Positions 18,754-27,457 of a stretch of DNA of 64,000 bases are shown one piece after another. The position numbers were made by a program, and so were the translations under genes. The notes below the pieces were generated by a model that was given only the letters and a program-made list of their open reading frames with translations, was not told the origin of the DNA and searched no databases. Positions within the stretch are counted from its first letter, which is position 1, and every line of letters begins with the position of its first letter. Source of the stretch: Amycolatopsis antarctica (GTDB lineage: Bacteria > Actinomycetota > Actinomycetes > Mycobacteriales > Pseudonocardiaceae); the NCBI RefSeq assembly GCF_002262875.1, contig NZ_NKYE01000012.1, forward strand, positions 62,001 through 126,000, read 5' to 3'.

Positions 18754-19572
18754 TCAGGAAGGGATCGTGTCGGCCGATTCCGGGGCGCCTTCGGCTTCCA
18801 CCCTGCGGATCGACTCGGCGGCGCGCTGCAGGGCGGGCAGCAACTGCAGCGCCTTGTCGGGAGTGAGACGCATGACGGGTGCCTGCGCCGCGACGCAGAG
18901 GTTCGAGCGACCCGCGTCGTTCGGCACGAGCACGGCGACGCAGACCAGACCGGGAAGGAACTCTTCGTCGTCCACGGCGAAACCATCCCGGCGGATGCGG
19001 GCGAACTCGTCCTCCAGCGCGTCCAGGTCGGTCACGGTCTTCGGCGTGTACCGCTTCAACGGCGAGTGCGCGAGAAGTTTGCGCCGCTGCGCCGGGCTCA
19101 TCTGCGACAGGATCATCTTCCCGCTCGCCGAGCAGTGCACCGGCACCCGGGACCCGGGACGCAGGTAGAAGCGCAATGGCTCGGGGGTCTCCACACGGTC
19201 GAGGTAGACGATCTCGTTGCTGGAGAGAGCGGTGATGTTGCAGCTCTCCCCCAGCTCGTCGACCAGGTGTCGCAGCACGCCGTGGCGCGCACCGTGATGT
19301 ACGGCGTTGAGCAGCAGGTTCTCGGCCAGCCGACGCAGCCGCGTGCCGGTCCCGTAGTGCCTGCCGTCCGCCTGGCGGATGAGCAGGCCCGCGCCTTCGA
19401 GCTGCTGGAGCATGCGATGCAGCGTCGGCTTGGGGATGCCGGTCTCCTCGGCGAGCCCCTGCAGCGATACGAGCTGGTCCCTCGCGGCGATCAACTCCAG
19501 CAGGGAGAACAGCCGCATCGTGGGCGTGTCACCGTTCACCCCGGTGGGGTCGGTTTCCCGAATCAGTTCCAC
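18754..19572 (-). CDS. IclR-family transcriptional regulator
   Basis: 272 aa with a GTG start preceded by AGGAGGTGCC. The winged helix (about 15-80; VSLQGLAEETGIPKPTLHRMLQQLE) and IclR effector domain (about 95-255; VETPEPLRFYLRPGSRVPVHCSASGKMIL, FAVDDEEFLPGLVCVAVLV) are clear. It is divergent from xsc across 172 bp and leads the operon with the CobS/CobT-like genes. It is the obvious candidate to bind the dyad at 19639-19654 inside the xsc promoter. Confidence 0.9.
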   Translation of the reverse strand: MELIRETDPTGVNGDTPTMRLFSLLELIAARDQLVSLQGLAEETGIPKPTLHRMLQQLEGAGLLIRQADGRHYGTGTRLRRLAENLLLNAVHHGARHGVLRHLVDELGESCNITALSSNEIVYLDRVETPEPLRFYLRPGSRVPVHCSASGKMILSQMSPAQRRKLLAHSPLKRYTPKTVTDLDALEDEFARIRRDGFAVDDEEFLPGLVCVAVLVPNDAGRSNLCVAAQAPVMRLTPDKALQLLPALQRAAESIRRVEAEGAPESADTIPS

Positions 19573-19633
19573 GGCACCTCCTGGGTTGTTCCGAAAATTA
19601 GCACATCTGGTCTCGTTTTTTCAATGAAGGCCG

Positions 19634-19661
19634 TTGACGGCACCCAAGGGTGCCCCTATCG
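19634..19661 (+). promoter_or_regulatory. Probable xsc promoter with operator in the spacer
   Basis: TTGACG (19634-19639), a 16-bp spacer and TATCGT (19656-19661) resemble a sigma-70-type promoter 84 bp upstream of the xsc start. Between them lies the perfect dyad GGCACCC-AA-GGGTGCC (19639-19654). A protein bound there would block polymerase, which suits control by the divergent IclR protein. A smaller dyad TTCAATGAA lies at 19620-19628. Confidence 0.5.
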
Positions 19662-19744
19662 TCGGGACTATCCCACTTTCAGGAACGTCTTGTATCGATT
19701 TTTGAACGTGGCTACTGGATTTGAGCCGTCGAAGGAGCGCAAGC

Positions 19745-21553
19745 ATGAGTCAGAACCAGGCGGACGTCAGCCGCACCGTGGCCGAGGGTCCCCAGAAGAT
19801 GACGCCCTCCGAGGCGTTCGTCGAGACGATGGTCGCCAACGGCGTCACCGACATCTTCGGCATCATGGGCTCCGCCTTCATGGACGCGATGGACATCTTC
19901 GCCCCAGCCGGCATCCGCCTGGTACCCGTCGTCCACGAGCAGGGCGCCGGCCACATGGCCGACGGCTACGCCCGCGTGAGCGGCAGGCACGGCGTCGTGA
20001 TCGGGCAGAACGGCCCCGGCATCAGCAACTGCGTCACCGCCGTGGCCGCGGCGTTCTGGGCCCACAGCCCCGTCGTCGTCGTGACTCCCGAGACGGGCAC
20101 CATGGGGATGGGACTCGGCGGCTTCCAGGAGGCCAACCAGCTGCCGATGTTCCAGGAGTTCACCAAGTACCAGGCGCACGTGAACAATCCGAAGCGGATG
20201 GCCGAGCTGACCGGGCGCGCGTTCGACCGGGCGATGTCGGAGATCGGGCCCACCCAGCTCAACATCCCGCGCGACTACTTCTACGGCGAGATCGAGGCCG
20301 AGATCCCGCTCCCGCAGCGTCTCGACCGCGGCGCGGGCGGCGCACGCAGCCTCGACGAGGCGGCCGAACTGCTGGCACAGGCCGAATTCCCCGTCATCAT
20401 CTCCGGCGGCGGCGTCGTGATGGCCGACGGCGTCGGAGAATGCGCGGCGCTCGCCGAGCGGCTCGGCGCCCCCGTCGTCAACAGCTACCTGCACAACGAC
20501 TCGTTCCCGGCCAGCCACCCGCAGTGGTGCGGCCCGCTCGGCTACCAGGGCTCCAAGGCGGCGATGAAGCTGATCGCCAAGGCGGACGTCGTGGTCGCGC
20601 TGGGGTCCAGGCTCGGACCGTTCGGCACCCTGCCGCAGCACGGCATGGACTACTGGCCGAAGGACGCGAAGATCATCCAGATCGACGCCGACCACAGGAT
20701 GCTCGGACTGGTCAAGAAGATCAGCGTTGGCATCTGCGGTGACGCCAAGGACGCGGCGCTGGCGCTCACCGAGCGGCTGACCGGGAGAACCCTCGCCTGC
20801 GACACCACCCGCGACACCCGCGCCGCCGACATCAGGGCGGAGAAGGACGCATGGGAGGCCGAGCTCGACGAGTGGACCAACGAGGTCGACTCCTACAGTC
20901 TCGACGTCATCGCGGAGGCCGAGCAGGAGGAGGGCAACTGGCTGCACCCGCGCGAGGTACTGCGCGAACTGGAGAAGGCGATGCCGGAGCACGTCATGGT
21001 CTCCACCGACATCGGCAACATCAACTCCGTCGCCAACAGTTACCTGCGTTTCGAGGAACCGCGCAGCTTCTTCGCCCCGATGAGTTTCGGCAACTGCGGT
21101 TACGCGCTGCCCACCATCATCGGCGCCAAGGCCGCCGCACCGGACCGTCCCGCCATCTCGTACGCGGGCGACGGCGCCTGGGGCATGAGCATGGGCGAGA
21201 TCATGACCGCCGTACGGCACGACATCCCCGTCACCGCCGTGGTCTTCCACAACCGGCAGTGGGGTGCCGAGAAGAAGAACCAGGTCGACTTCTACAACCG
21301 CAGGTTCGTCGCCGGTGAGCTGGAGAGCGAGAGCTTCGCCGGGATCGCGCAGGCGATGGGCGCAGACGGCGTCGTCGTGGAGAAACTGGAGGACGTCGGC
21401 CCGGCACTGCGGAAGGCCGTGGACGCCCAGATGAACGAGGGCCGGACGACGGTCGTCGAGATCATGTGCACCCGGGAGCTGGGTGACCCGTTCCGCCGTG
21501 ACGCGCTGTCCAAGCCCGTCCGCTTCCTGGAGAAGTACAAGGACTACGTGTAA
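19745..21553 (+). CDS. xsc: Sulfoacetaldehyde acetyltransferase
   Basis: 602 aa, the usual Xsc length. A thiamine-diphosphate enzyme that cleaves sulfoacetaldehyde with phosphate into acetyl phosphate and sulfite. The PYR domain carries the activating glutamate in VPVVHEQGAGHMADGYARVSG. NGPGISN, TPETGTMGMGLGGFQEANQLPMF and QLNIPRDYFYGEI are Xsc-specific stretches. The PP domain has GDGAWGMSMGEIMTAV and HNRQWGAEKKNQVDFYN. The ATG at 19745 follows GAAGGAGCG; an in-frame start 24 nt earlier lacks a ribosome site. It heads an xsc-aminotransferase pair separated by a strong hairpin. Confidence 0.95.
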   Translation: MSQNQADVSRTVAEGPQKMTPSEAFVETMVANGVTDIFGIMGSAFMDAMDIFAPAGIRLVPVVHEQGAGHMADGYARVSGRHGVVIGQNGPGISNCVTAVAAAFWAHSPVVVVTPETGTMGMGLGGFQEANQLPMFQEFTKYQAHVNNPKRMAELTGRAFDRAMSEIGPTQLNIPRDYFYGEIEAEIPLPQRLDRGAGGARSLDEAAELLAQAEFPVIISGGGVVMADGVGECAALAERLGAPVVNSYLHNDSFPASHPQWCGPLGYQGSKAAMKLIAKADVVVALGSRLGPFGTLPQHGMDYWPKDAKIIQIDADHRMLGLVKKISVGICGDAKDAALALTERLTGRTLACDTTRDTRAADIRAEKDAWEAELDEWTNEVDSYSLDVIAEAEQEEGNWLHPREVLRELEKAMPEHVMVSTDIGNINSVANSYLRFEEPRSFFAPMSFGNCGYALPTIIGAKAAAPDRPAISYAGDGAWGMSMGEIMTAVRHDIPVTAVVFHNRQWGAEKKNQVDFYNRRFVAGELESESFAGIAQAMGADGVVVEKLEDVGPALRKAVDAQMNEGRTTVVEIMCTRELGDPFRRDALSKPVRFLEKYKDYV

Positions 21554-21591
21554 GGCAGGGACTACGTATAAACCCCTGCGTAGCAACATAT

Positions 21592-21624
21592 CGGCCCGGG
21601 TCGCGGTCTCCGCGACCCGGGCCG
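21592..21624 (+). terminator. 15-bp GC hairpin between xsc and the aminotransferase
   Basis: A perfect 15-bp stem (21592-21606 with 21610-21624) and TCT loop, 39 nt after the xsc stop. There is no U tract. It may terminate xsc, attenuate read-through to the aminotransferase, or protect the xsc 3' end after processing. Confidence 0.55.
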
Positions 21625-21753
21625 GCCTGTTCCCGCTCATCGGTCTGGCCCTGTTGACAGGCGCCTTTCTGGCTCTGGGCCGGGACCAGTACGGCTGCCA
21701 TGGTCCACGTACCGGATATCGAGGGATATCGAGCAGCCGACAGGAGGTTTCAG

Positions 21754-23118
21754 GTGAACATCACGGAGTTGCGGGCGAACGCCCGCCGTCACCTTGGTCC
21801 GCACTTCACTCGCAAGGACGCCTGGGCACGTGACTTTCCCGTGTTCGTGAGAGGCGAGGGCTGCTACCTGATCGACACCGAGGGGCGCCGCCACCTCGAC
21901 GGGCTGTCCGGACTGTTCTGCGTCAACATGGGCCACGGTCGCACCGACGTGGCCCGCGCGGCGGCCGAGCAGATTGGCAACCTCGGATACGCCAGCAACT
22001 GGGGCTCCGCCCACGTGCCCGCCATCGAGGCGGCGACGCTGATCGCCGAACTCGCGCCCGGCGATCTGGGTACCACGTACTTCGTGAACTCTGGGTCCGA
22101 GGCCGTGGAAGCGGCGCTGAAATTCGCGCGGCAGTACCACCGCAGCCAGGGCGCCCCGCAACGCACCAAGATCATCAGCCGGGAGATGGCGTACCACGGC
22201 ACGACCATGGGTGCCCTTTCCGTCACGGCGCTGCCGAAGATCAAGGACCCGTTCGGCCCGCTGCTGCCCGGAATGCGGCATGTGCCGAACACGCTGGGCC
22301 ACGTCGGAGACCGCGGCCCGGCAGACGAACTCGACTGCGTCACGGCGATCGAGGCCGCCATCTTCGACGAGGGCCCGGAGACGATCGCCGCGGTCTTCGC
22401 CGAGCCGGTGCAGAACGGCCGCGGTGCGCTGGTCCCGCCGGACGGCTACTGGCCGGCACTGCGGGCGCTCTGCGACAAGTACGGCATCCTGCTCGTCTCC
22501 GACGAGGTGATCTGCTCGTTCGGCCGCCTCGGCCACTGGTTCGGGCACGGCCTGACCGGTGTCGTACCGGACATGATCACCTTCGCCAAGGGTTCGACCT
22601 CCGGCTATGCGCCGCTGGGCGGCCTCATCGTCCGCGAGCGGCTGGTCACCGAGCTCAACGACTCGCCGCTGGGCGGAACGTTCAGCCACGGCGCGACCTG
22701 GGGCGGACATCCGGTCTCCACGGCGGTGGCGGTCGCCAACATCTCGGCGATGCGTGACGAGAACGTGCTGGGCAACGTGAGGGCCCGGGGGCCGGAACTG
22801 CACGCGGCCCTGCGTTCCCTGCAGGACTCACACCGCTGCGTCAAGGACGTCAGGGGCACCGGCTTCTTCTACGCCGTCGAGTTGATGGCCGACAGTGCCA
22901 CCGCGCGCGAGCTCACCGAGGAGGAGGCGGGCAAGGTGTTGCGGGACGTTCTGCCGGAAGCGTTCCGCCGAACCGGCGTCATCCTCCGCGGAGACGACCG
23001 TGGCGCGACGATGCTGATGATCTCGCCGCCGCTGGTCGCCGATGCGGAAGTGCTCGACGAGCTGCTGTACGGCGTCGACGCCATGCTCACCGATGTGGAG
23101 AAGGCCGTGCAACCGTAG
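21754..23118 (+). CDS. tpa: Class III aminotransferase, probable taurine:pyruvate aminotransferase
   Basis: 454 aa from the GTG at 21754, chosen because CAGGAGGTTT lies 4 nt upstream; an ATG 54 nt earlier has no such site. Fold-type I omega-aminotransferase: GLSGLFCVNMGHGR, VNSGSEAVEAALKFARQYH for PLP phosphate, VSDEVICSFGRLG with the ring aspartate, and the PLP lysine in ITFAKGSTSGYAPLGG. Taurine plus pyruvate would give sulfoacetaldehyde and alanine, with ald closing the cycle. The position directly after xsc is the strongest argument for taurine; 2-oxoglutarate as acceptor (Toa) or a polyamine/beta-alanine substrate are alternatives. Confidence 0.78.
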   Translation: MNITELRANARRHLGPHFTRKDAWARDFPVFVRGEGCYLIDTEGRRHLDGLSGLFCVNMGHGRTDVARAAAEQIGNLGYASNWGSAHVPAIEAATLIAELAPGDLGTTYFVNSGSEAVEAALKFARQYHRSQGAPQRTKIISREMAYHGTTMGALSVTALPKIKDPFGPLLPGMRHVPNTLGHVGDRGPADELDCVTAIEAAIFDEGPETIAAVFAEPVQNGRGALVPPDGYWPALRALCDKYGILLVSDEVICSFGRLGHWFGHGLTGVVPDMITFAKGSTSGYAPLGGLIVRERLVTELNDSPLGGTFSHGATWGGHPVSTAVAVANISAMRDENVLGNVRARGPELHAALRSLQDSHRCVKDVRGTGFFYAVELMADSATARELTEEEAGKVLRDVLPEAFRRTGVILRGDDRGATMLMISPPLVADAEVLDELLYGVDAMLTDVEKAVQP

Positions 23119-23140
23119 AGTCCGCGTACCCGAATCGGAT

Positions 23141-23182
23141 CCGAAGGGGCCGCCGGTGGAATGGAACCGGCGGCCCCTTCGG
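23141..23182 (+). terminator. Hairpin terminator after tpa
   Basis: A perfect 17-bp stem (23141-23157 with 23166-23182) and 8-nt loop, 22 nt after the aminotransferase stop. It lies between convergent genes (the YeiH gene ends at 23315) and could act on both. Confidence 0.65.
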
Positions 23183-23314
23183 CTTCTCGCGTGCCCGGCG
23201 CGGTGTGTCCACCGGGGACGGTTCGGATCACCCCGGGAGCCGTACCGAACGGACACCTCGCACGGGCGCGCGTCGGGCCCAGGACGCCCGGGACCCGGCG
23301 CGCGGAACCGGATG

Positions 23315-24310
23315 TCAGCCGAGCAGCGCCAAGGTACCGAAGGCGACGCCACCTACCAGCAGTGTGGAGAGCAGTCCCAACAGGAGCGCCCGTCCGCCCG
23401 TCCGGACCAGTTTGCCGATCCGGACGGCGCAGCCCAGACCGAACAACGCACCGGCAAGCAGCAGGGTGCACAGGAGCTTGGCCCCATCGAGAACGGCCGA
23501 AGGCAGGATTCCGGTGCTGCGCAACGCGACCATGGCGAGGAAGCCGAGCACGAACAGCGGAACCAGTGGTGCGCGCTTGCCTTGCGCGGCGGGCCTGCGC
23601 CTGCGCTCGTAGACGCTCACGGCCGCGACCATCGGGGCCAGCAGGACCACACGGCTGAGCTTCACCACGACGGCCACGGCGAGGGCCGCGGCACCGGCGG
23701 GCGTGGCCGCCGCGACGACCTGCGCGACCTCGTGCACGCTCATTCCGGCCCAGCTACCGAGGTCCTCTCCGGTGAGACCCACCCAGTCGCCGATCAGCGG
23801 GACGGCGGCAATGGCAAGGCCGCCATAGAACGTCACCAGCGCGATGGCGGTGGCCACGTCCGAGTCCTCACGTTCGACCACGCCTTCCATCGCGGCGATC
23901 GCCGACGCCCCACAGATCGAGAAGCCGGTCGCGACCAGCATCGCCAGCCCCCGGGGCACCCCTACCAGCCTGCCCAGCCCGATCGTTCCGAGGAAGCTGA
24001 TGGCGACCGTGAGCAGCACCGCGATCAAGGTGCCCGGCCCCAGGTCGAGTACCGCGGGCAACGCGAGCTGCAGGCCCAGGAGCACGACCCCGGCTCGCAG
24101 CAACCGCTTGGTGACTTTTCCGATCGACTGCCGGGTGGCTTCCGGCAACGCGGGGACCGAACCGGTGATCACGCCGAGCACGACAGCCGCGGTGAGTGCG
24201 CTGATCACCGGGAAGATCGAACTCGCCACATAGGCGAGAACGAGCCCGAAGCCGGTGATCGCCAGCGCCGCGAGGAGCGGTCGAGCACGCCTGATCTGTG
24301 CGATCGTCAT
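23315..24310 (-). CDS. YeiH/UPF0324-family membrane protein, putative sulfite/sulfate exporter
   Basis: 331 aa, about 9-10 membrane segments throughout. Family signatures are GVVLLGLQLAL, GFSICGASAIAAMEGVV (the conserved SICGASA motif) and GMSVHEVAQVVAAATPAG. COG2855 proteins recur beside sulfonate-degradation genes and are thought to export the sulfite released by Xsc. It is convergent with tpa and shares its terminator region. No sulfite dehydrogenase is seen in the window, so export is the likely fate of sulfite. Transport by the family has little direct proof. Confidence 0.8.
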   Translation of the reverse strand: MTIAQIRRARPLLAALAITGFGLVLAYVASSIFPVISALTAAVVLGVITGSVPALPEATRQSIGKVTKRLLRAGVVLLGLQLALPAVLDLGPGTLIAVLLTVAISFLGTIGLGRLVGVPRGLAMLVATGFSICGASAIAAMEGVVEREDSDVATAIALVTFYGGLAIAAVPLIGDWVGLTGEDLGSWAGMSVHEVAQVVAAATPAGAAALAVAVVVKLSRVVLLAPMVAAVSVYERRRRPAAQGKRAPLVPLFVLGFLAMVALRSTGILPSAVLDGAKLLCTLLLAGALFGLGCAVRIGKLVRTGGRALLLGLLSTLLVGGVAFGTLALLG

Positions 24311-24366
24311 GTGCCCGAGTGTGTTCCCGGCCGTCGCCGGTCGCTAGCGGCAAACCATCCCCCAGG

Positions 24367-24385
24367 TCATAGCCTTTGGGTATGA
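24367..24385. promoter_or_regulatory. Near-perfect dyad in the yeiH-type / permease divergent region
   Basis: TCATAGCC-TTT-GGGTATGA, 7 of 8 arm positions matching, lies 57 bp upstream of the exporter start. The 343-bp gap 24311-24653 otherwise holds only non-coding GC-rich sequence and the permease ribosome site (AGGAGAAG). LysR proteins often control yeiH homologues through such AT-rich dyads, but no LysR gene is adjacent, so the ligand is unknown. Confidence 0.35.
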
Positions 24386-24653
24386 GTGTTCTTGGTTCTG
24401 TCGTCACGAACGCTCGTCGACCGGCCCGGCGGCATTCCTTGTGTCGGTCACCGGGCCCGGCCACCGGCGCACGCGGGTGTCGTGGCCACCCGCGCGGGTA
24501 GCCACGGTGACAGACCGGCACGACTGGACCCATCACTTGCGCCGCATCTGGCCCTCGTGCCGAGCCCAGTCCCTTCCTACGGTGACCGGAACCACATCGC
24601 AGCGCACTCCGTAACGGGTCGCCGCGTCCCTGTCGGCCTCGCAAGGAGAAGTC

Positions 24654-26141
24654 ATGAGTTCCACCCCTGAGCCGGCTCCGCCGGGCGAGCCGCAGACGTC
24701 CGGCCTCAAGCAGGGCCTCAAGCAGCGGCACATGAACCTGATAGCGCTGGGCGGGGTGATCGGCGCCGGTCTGTTCGTCGGCAGTGGGGTCGTCATCCAG
24801 TCGGCCGGACCGGCCGCCGTCGTGTCGTTTCTCATCGCCGGTGTGATCACCATTCTGATCATGCGCATGCTGGCCGAGATGACCGTCGCCAGGCCCGCCC
24901 TCGGCTCGTTCTACATCTACGCGCGGGAAGCGCTCGGCAAGCGGGCGGGCTTCGCCGTGGGCTGGATGTACTGGTACTTCTTCGTGATCGTCGTGGCGGT
25001 CGAGGCGGTCGCCGGTGGCCGCATCCTGCAACTGTGGCTTCCGGACATTCCACTGTGGATACTCAGTCTCGGCCTGTTGTTGATCCTGACGGCGACGAAC
25101 ATGGCGTCGGCGCGCTCGTACGGCGAATTCGAGTACTGGTTCTCCTCGATCAAGGTCGTCGCGATCGTCGTCTTCCTGTTCCTCGGCGCGCTCTACCTAT
25201 TCGGGATCTGGCCGGGTTCGGACGGCGGCGTCGGAAACCTGGTCTCCCACGGTGGTTTCGCCCCGATGGGCACCGGAGCGGTGCTGGCCGCGGTCGTACC
25301 GTGTGTCGGTTTCTACACCGGGGCGGAGATCGTCACGATCGCCGCCGCGGAATCCGCCGAACCGAAGAAGGCGATCGCCAAGGCGATGCGGTCCATCATC
25401 TTCCGCGTGGTCCTGTTCTACGTGGGGTCGGTTTTCGTCGTCGTGGCCGTGAAATCGTGGGACTCACCGGAAACCGGGGTCAGTCCGTACGCGGCGGTGC
25501 TCGACGTGCTCGGCATCCCGGCCGTGGCGACGATCATGAACGGGATCGTGCTGACCGCCGTGCTCTCATGCCTCAACTCCGCGCTGTACACCTCGTCGAG
25601 GATGTTGTTCGCGTTGACCTCCAACGGCGACGCGCCCCAGGCGTTCACTCGGCTGTCCCGCAGCGGGGTCCCGCGGCGCGCGATCGTCGCGGGAACGCTC
25701 GTGGGGTACGCGTCCGTCGTCGCCGCCTACACCTCGCCGGACCTGATCTTCCAGTTCCTGGTCAACTCCTACGGCGCCGTCGCGTTGTTCGTGTACCTGG
25801 CCATCGCGCTCGCACAGGTACGCCTGCGCAAACGGATCGAACGGGAGAACCCCGGGGGCCTGGAGATGAGGATGTGGCTCTTCCCCTGGCTGAGCTACGC
25901 CACCATCGCGTTGATGGGCACCGTGATCCTCGCGATGGCGTTCCTGCCGGCGAGCCGATCCCAGTTCTGGCTCAGCGCGTTGACGCTCGCGCTGATTCTG
26001 ATCTGCTACCAGGTCCGCAAGCGCCGCGGCGAGCGTCCGTCCGTTCCACCGGCCGGTCCGGCCGAGGACCCCACCGGCGGGAATCGCGAGCACAGGGACG
26101 AGGCGCCGGCGTCGGCCACCGAGCCACCCCGGCCGAGTTGA
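24654..26141 (+). CDS. Amino-acid permease (APC superfamily, GabP/AnsP type)
   Basis: 495 aa, about 12 membrane segments. LKQRHMNLIALGGVIGAGLFVGSG is the family N-terminal signature; MLAEMTVARPALGSFYIYA and FYTGAEIVTIAAAES follow. The C-terminus is a charged, Pro-rich tail. AAGGAGAAG precedes the ATG. Proton symport of an amino acid is expected. Because it lies between two sulfite-exporter genes and beside xsc-tpa, taurine (a beta-amino sulfonate) is a reasonable cargo, but GABA or other amino acids fit the family equally well. Confidence 0.8.
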   Translation: MSSTPEPAPPGEPQTSGLKQGLKQRHMNLIALGGVIGAGLFVGSGVVIQSAGPAAVVSFLIAGVITILIMRMLAEMTVARPALGSFYIYAREALGKRAGFAVGWMYWYFFVIVVAVEAVAGGRILQLWLPDIPLWILSLGLLLILTATNMASARSYGEFEYWFSSIKVVAIVVFLFLGALYLFGIWPGSDGGVGNLVSHGGFAPMGTGAVLAAVVPCVGFYTGAEIVTIAAAESAEPKKAIAKAMRSIIFRVVLFYVGSVFVVVAVKSWDSPETGVSPYAAVLDVLGIPAVATIMNGIVLTAVLSCLNSALYTSSRMLFALTSNGDAPQAFTRLSRSGVPRRAIVAGTLVGYASVVAAYTSPDLIFQFLVNSYGAVALFVYLAIALAQVRLRKRIERENPGGLEMRMWLFPWLSYATIALMGTVILAMAFLPASRSQFWLSALTLALILICYQVRKRRGERPSVPPAGPAEDPTGGNREHRDEAPASATEPPRPS

Positions 26142-26359
26142 TTCCATCCTGGGTTCGTGGTCGCGCGCACCTGACCCGGTCAGGGACCCGGCTACCTCGA
26201 CCGGCATGTCCATCTCGGGCATTCGTGGCGGCCACGGCGGTGACGAGACCGGTGAGGTCGCTACGCTCGGGCCGATCATCGGCAGGCGGCCGGACTCCTC
26301 ACAGCCTGCCCGCACATCACCGCGAACCCCCGCCCGGCCCGGCCGGAGGAGAAACGACC

Positions 26360-26536
26360 ATGGTCACCGAGAATCGAGCCCGCGGCCGCCGAGCCAACAG
26401 GCCCAGGCGCCGCCACGAACGCAACCGCGGCGACGACCTGGTCGGCACCAGTCCAGTTGTCCGGCAGACGGGCGTTACCGGATGGCAGGTGTTCGGCCCC
26501 GGGGACGACGATGACCTCACCCTCTCGCCGCGGTGA
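26360..26536 (+). CDS. 58-aa unknown protein, translationally coupled to the TauE-like exporter
   Basis: A short frame from ATG at 26360 with a strong GGAGGAGAAA ribosome site 6 nt upstream. Its stop TGA shares bases with the GTG start of the exporter (GTGA, 4-nt overlap). The N-terminal half is rich in Arg/His (RARGRRANRPRRRHERNR) and the C-terminal part ends in an acidic GPGDDDDLTLSPR. No membrane segment or known domain. It may be a coupling leader that delivers ribosomes to the exporter, or a small charged partner. No homologue is recognised. Confidence 0.5.
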   Translation: MVTENRARGRRANRPRRRHERNRGDDLVGTSPVVRQTGVTGWQVFGPGDDDDLTLSPR

Positions 26537-27264
26537 CCCTCACCCTGCTCGTTCCACTGGCCTGCCTCTTGCTCCTGGCCGGCGCCCTGCAACGACTGAG
26601 CGGCATCGGTTACGCGCTCGTTGCCAGCCCCGGGCTGCTTGCCGCGGTGGGCCCCGACGAAGCTGTCCGCCTTGTCGCGGTCACCAGCATTGCTTCCTGT
26701 GCGGTAGGAATCGCGACCACGTGGCGCGAGTCCCGGCCGTTCGAGGCGTGTGCGCTGGTGCCCTTCGCGTTGCTGGCGATCGTTCCGGCGGGTTACTTCG
26801 CCGCTGCGGTCGGGGACGGAGTAGCGACCTTGCTGTGCGGGCTCATCGTGCTACCCGCGCTCGCGATGGCGTTGCGACCGCCGCGCCGGATGGAGCGGGT
26901 GCCGCGGTGGTTGGGTGCCGTGGTGGCGGGCAGCTTCTCCGGTGCGATGAACGCCGTGGCAGGACTCGGCGGCCCGATGGCGGCGAGCTACGGCATGAGC
27001 CGCCGCTGGGGCGCGGCACTCGTTCCCAACATGCAGCTCTTCCTGCTACTCAGCGCCTTCGGGGTGGTGGTGGTGCGTGGATGGCCTGACCAAGTCGGCA
27101 ACGGTGACCTTCTGGTGCTGTCGCTGTCCGCTGCGGTCGGCGTGGCCGCGGGCGGCGGTCTCTCGGCGCGGGTGACCTCCAGGACGGCGGGCGCGGTGAC
27201 CGTCGCCGTCGCGATCACCGGCGCCGGCGTCGCGATCGTTCGCGGTGTCGCCGCCATCGTCTGA
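26533..27264 (+). CDS. TSUP (TauE/SafE) family membrane protein, putative sulfite exporter
   Basis: 243 aa with about 7-8 membrane segments. The TauE/SafE duplication is visible as an N-terminal GIGYALVASPGLLAAVGPDEAVRLVAVTS and a C-terminal VAGSFSGAMNAVAGLGGPMAASYGMSR. TauE of Cupriavidus exports sulfite during taurine degradation. Here it is the second candidate sulfite exporter within 3 kb of the first and is translated by coupling from the 58-aa frame; it has no independent ribosome site. Other cargos of the family (sulfoacetate, thiosulfate, organic anions) cannot be excluded. Confidence 0.78.
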   Translation: MTLTLLVPLACLLLLAGALQRLSGIGYALVASPGLLAAVGPDEAVRLVAVTSIASCAVGIATTWRESRPFEACALVPFALLAIVPAGYFAAAVGDGVATLLCGLIVLPALAMALRPPRRMERVPRWLGAVVAGSFSGAMNAVAGLGGPMAASYGMSRRWGAALVPNMQLFLLLSAFGVVVVRGWPDQVGNGDLLVLSLSAAVGVAAGGGLSARVTSRTAGAVTVAVAITGAGVAIVRGVAAIV

Positions 27265-27457
27265 GGACGCCGTCCGTCCGTCTCGTCCTCGACGGCAGCC
27301 GCGTCCGCCGCGAAGGCGCGCTGCGTCAACGCGTCCTGGTGATATCGGGAACCTCGCCCGACCGCGGCGGTGTTCTCGTTGTGCTCGGCGGACCAATGGC
27401 GCGGGCGCACGGGGCGGGCACCAGGCTGGATCCAGGACCTGACCGGACAGCAGCGGT

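Noticed and set aside
17503-20742. A 1079-codon open frame on the plus strand
   Set aside because: It runs antisense to the VWA, AAA+ and IclR genes and out of frame through xsc; the translation is low-complexity Arg/Ser/Pro typical of GC-rich shadow frames.
21483-21833. Hydrophobic segment (GLFPLIGLALLTGAFLALG) in a frame between xsc and tpa
   Set aside because: The frame begins inside xsc and runs across the hairpin into tpa with no start signal of its own; chance hydrophobic translation of GC-rich DNA.
24386-24670. 94-codon plus-strand ORF before the amino-acid permease
   Set aside because: No ribosome site and no recognisable domain; the permease ribosome site lies inside it.
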